Origin: Burkholderiales bacterium
GTDB lineage: Bacteria > Pseudomonadota > Gammaproteobacteria > Burkholderiales > Burkholderiaceae_C
NCBI GenBank assembly: GCA_025360385.1
Contig: JANYCG010000042.1
Span: 1 to 37,938 of the forward strand
Length of the DNA stretch: 37,938 nucleotides
Direction of reading: 5' to 3'
The notes beneath the pieces are model-generated. The model was not told the origin of the DNA. It was given only the letters and a program-made list of their open reading frames with translations, and made no database searches. Position numbers and translations under genes: made by a program. This document shows, piece after piece, positions 35,667 to 37,938 of this stretch. How positions within the stretch are numbered: position 1 is the first letter of the stretch; the number at the start of each line of letters is the position of its first letter.

Positions 35667-36480
35667 AGAAAAGTCATTGACACATTCCGGCCAACCGAAC
35701 CGGTACCAAGCCATCATTGCCCGCGTCTTCGCAGACCACTACACAAAAAAGGCGACAGAGTTTGAATTCACGCGAGATGAATTCGTTGGCATCGCGGAGC
35801 GACTCGGTATTGAATTGCCCAAAAATATCGGTGATGTTGTCTATTCTTTTCGTTACCGCAACGAACTCCCGCAAAGCATCAGAAAAACCGCCGTTGATGA
35901 CCTCGAGTGGATCATTGAGGGTGCCGGTCGCGCTCGTTACCGGTTTAAACAGGTTCAACTCAATCGAATCGTTCCCCGCGAAGAACTTCTGACCATCAAG
36001 ATCCCGGACGCTACGCCTGAAATCATTTCAGCCAACGCGCTGGGTGATGAACAGGCACTTCTGGCCAAAGTTCGCTACAACCGACTTGTCGATATTTTTT
36101 TGGGCATCACTGCTTTTTCGCTGCAAAACCATCTGCGTACCACCGTCAAGAACCTTGGTCAAATAGAGATCGACGAGGTCTATGTTGGCGTTGACCGCCA
36201 CGGGCGGCAATTTGTGGTTCCAGTTCAAGCCAAGGGCGGGACGGACAAACACGGTGTCGTTCAAACGCAGCAGGACATACTTTGCTGTGCCCAAAAATTT
36301 CCTTATTTAATCTGCAGGGCAGTTTCAGCGCAGTTCATGAGTGCAGGCCGCATCGCCATGTTTGAACTGACGGTGCAAGGTGGCGGCGTCAAAGTTGTTG
36401 ACGAAAAGCACTATCAGCTTGTGCCAGCGGCGGGTATATCGGCCGGGGATCTCCAACAGTACGCATCTTTCGGAAATTGA
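35659..36480 (+). CDS. Predicted type II restriction endonuclease partner
   Basis: This 273-residue protein starts at the ATG at 35659, overlapping the methyltransferase stop by 8 bp. The N-terminal half (about residues 20-100) looks like a small DNA-binding domain ([20 protein letters not shown], then [17 protein letters not shown]). The central part reads [20 protein letters not shown] followed by [11 protein letters not shown]. An acidic pair (Asp172/Glu173) and Gln190-Ala-Lys192 match a PD-(D/E)xK-type nuclease core with Gln in the second acidic position. The endonuclease role is inferred from this motif and the coupling to a methyltransferase; no known enzyme was recognised. The coding sequence is AT-rich like its partner. 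Confidence 0.72.
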   Translation: MPEEKSLTHSGQPNRYQAIIARVFADHYTKKATEFEFTRDEFVGIAERLGIELPKNIGDVVYSFRYRNELPQSIRKTAVDDLEWIIEGAGRARYRFKQVQLNRIVPREELLTIKIPDATPEIISANALGDEQALLAKVRYNRLVDIFLGITAFSLQNHLRTTVKNLGQIEIDEVYVGVDRHGRQFVVPVQAKGGTDKHGVVQTQQDILCCAQKFPYLICRAVSAQFMSAGRIAMFELTVQGGGVKVVDEKHYQLVPAAGISAGDLQQYASFGN

Positions 36481-36538
36481 ATCTTTCGGCCCAGCCCATT
36501 TCTCGCTTGCGAGTCCCATCCATACAAGATCAAACACT

Positions 36539-37168
<630 letters not shown>

Positions 37169-37189
37169 GCTGACTTTGGAACAAGCGCC

Positions 37190-37938
37190 ATGCTCGACCT
37201 GCTGATCCACAACGCCAGCCTGCCCGATGGCCGCACCCACATGGCCATCGCGGTGCAAAACGGCAAGATCGTCGAAGTCACCCAGGGCCTCAGCCCTGCG
37301 CAGGCTCCCGCGCATGAAATGGTCGACGCCCAGGGCCTGCTGGCAAGCCCGCCCTTCGTCGATGCGCACTTCCACCTTGACGGCACCTTGACGTATGGCA
37401 TGCCGCGCGTCAACCAGAGCGGCACCCTGCTTGAAGGCATCGCCCTGTGGGGCGAACTCAAGCCATCGCTGACACTGGAGGCCTTCACCGAGCGCGCCCT
37501 CACCTACTGCGACTGGGCGGTCGGCAAGGGCTTGCTGGCGATTCGTTCTCACGTTGACACGAGTGACCCGCGCCTGCTGGCCGTGCAGGCGCTGCTGCAA
37601 GTCAAGAAGCAAGTTGCCCCCTACATTGACCTGCAACTGGTGGCCTTCCCGCAAGATGGCATCTTGCGCAATGGCGGTGGAGGTGCACTGGGTGCACCGA
37701 GCGGCCTCGAAAATCTCAAACGTGCGCTGGCCATGGGGGTCGATGTGGTCGGCGGCATTCCGCACTTCGAGCGCACCATGGCCGTGGGTGCCTTAAGCGT
37801 CAAGCTGTTGTGCGAGATCGCCGCCGAACAAGGCAAGTTGGTGGACATGCACTGCGACGAGTCGGACGACCCGCATTCGCGCCATGTCGAATCGCTCGCG
37901 TTTGAAACGCAGCGCCTGGGCCTGCATGGGCGCGTCAC
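37190..37938 (+). CDS. codA: Cytosine deaminase/amidohydrolase, 3'-truncated
   Basis: CodA deaminates cytosine to uracil and ammonia. About 249 codons are present before the window ends, without a stop. The amidohydrolase metal site FVDAHFHLDGT (His60, His62) is followed by NQSGTLLEGIALWGELKPSL, IRSHVDTSDPRLLAVQALLQ, VAPYIDLQLVAFPQDGIL, GVDVVGGIPHFERT and DMHCDESDDPHSR, each matching the order in E. coli CodA. Related amidohydrolases on other heterocycles are possible, but uracil phosphoribosyltransferase next door supports cytosine. Spacing to upp (21 bp) suggests co-transcription. Confidence 0.9.
   Translation, partial: MLDLLIHNASLPDGRTHMAIAVQNGKIVEVTQGLSPAQAPAHEMVDAQGLLASPPFVDAHFHLDGTLTYGMPRVNQSGTLLEGIALWGELKPSLTLEAFTERALTYCDWAVGKGLLAIRSHVDTSDPRLLAVQALLQVKKQVAPYIDLQLVAFPQDGILRNGGGGALGAPSGLENLKRALAMGVDVVGGIPHFERTMAVGALSVKLLCEIAAEQGKLVDMHCDESDDPHSRHVESLAFETQRLGLHGRV

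Noticed and set aside
34377-36480. A larger defence island
   Set aside because: Only the methyltransferase and the putative nuclease are present; flanking genes are pyrimidine metabolism and no other defence family is seen.
36465-36489. 9-bp direct repeat ATCTTTCGG at the end of the endonuclease gene as an insertion-site duplication
   Set aside because: Both copies lie on the same side of the restriction-modification pair; no matching copy was seen at its left edge near 34283.

Overview
The window (37.9 kb) looks like chromosomal DNA of a betaproteobacterium in the order Burkholderiales, most likely family Comamonadaceae (Rhodoferax/Polaromonas-like). This rests on the protein sequences, the high-GC codon use, and familiar gene orders: dapD-pilU-dapE-prmB, and yebC-purD-hemF-nadD-rsfS-rlmH-maf-rng. 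The genus is an inference. Both window ends cut a gene (dapD at the left, a codA-like gene at the right). No stretch longer than about 200 bases lacks a gene. No rRNA, CRISPR array, integrase, transposase or phage gene was seen.

Layout. (1) 1-6233, plus strand: lysine/diaminopimelate genes dapD and dapE flanking a type IV pilus ATPase (pilU), then the ribosomal protein L3 methyltransferase gene prmB and an ABC-F ATPase. (2) 6237-13218, minus strand, read right to left: a GT2 glycosyltransferase, tolB-pal-cpoB of the Tol-Pal envelope system, a YeeE/YedE sulfur-compound transporter coupled to tcdA, a tRNA-Lys(UUU) with its terminator, and an MFS exporter. (3) 13286-22922: a lipopolysaccharide/surface-glycan region. 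A rightward operon (WaaE-like transferase, msbA, polysaccharide deacetylase, SAM methyltransferase, DUF6492 protein) converges on a leftward set (three glycosyltransferases and a WaaL-type O-antigen ligase). (4) 22942-29917, minus strand: housekeeping genes yebC, purD, hemF, nadD, rsfS, rlmH, maf and rng, which run directly into the leftward glycosyltransferases. (5) 29985-31649: a YjgR-type HerA-like ATPase. (6) 31701-37938: a pyrimidine locus with urc1 and urc4 (the URC uracil-catabolic pathway), upp and codA, interrupted between urc4 and upp by a two-gene restriction-modification cassette (C5-cytosine methyltransferase plus a predicted PD-(D/E)xK-like endonuclease).

How the genes work together. 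The URC locus would convert cytosine to uracil (CodA), uracil to UMP (Upp), and then open and degrade the pyrimidine (Urc1, Urc4). The surface-glycan genes would build, decorate, flip (MsbA) and ligate (WaaL) LPS parts. Tol-Pal maintains the outer membrane that carries them. TcdA modifies t6A37 in tRNAs such as the tRNA-Lys encoded immediately downstream.

Most notable observations: a small nested palindromic repeat between prmB and the ABC-F gene, with diverged copies in the same reading frame inside dapE and prmB, where the dapE copy lies in a family-atypical insert; a restriction-modification cassette splitting the URC locus; a reiterated stop/start overlap made of three 9-bp units between two glycosyltransferase genes; a long Lys/Ala/Pro tail on RsfS; and a tolB-pal-cpoB cluster with a glycosyltransferase where tolA would be expected.
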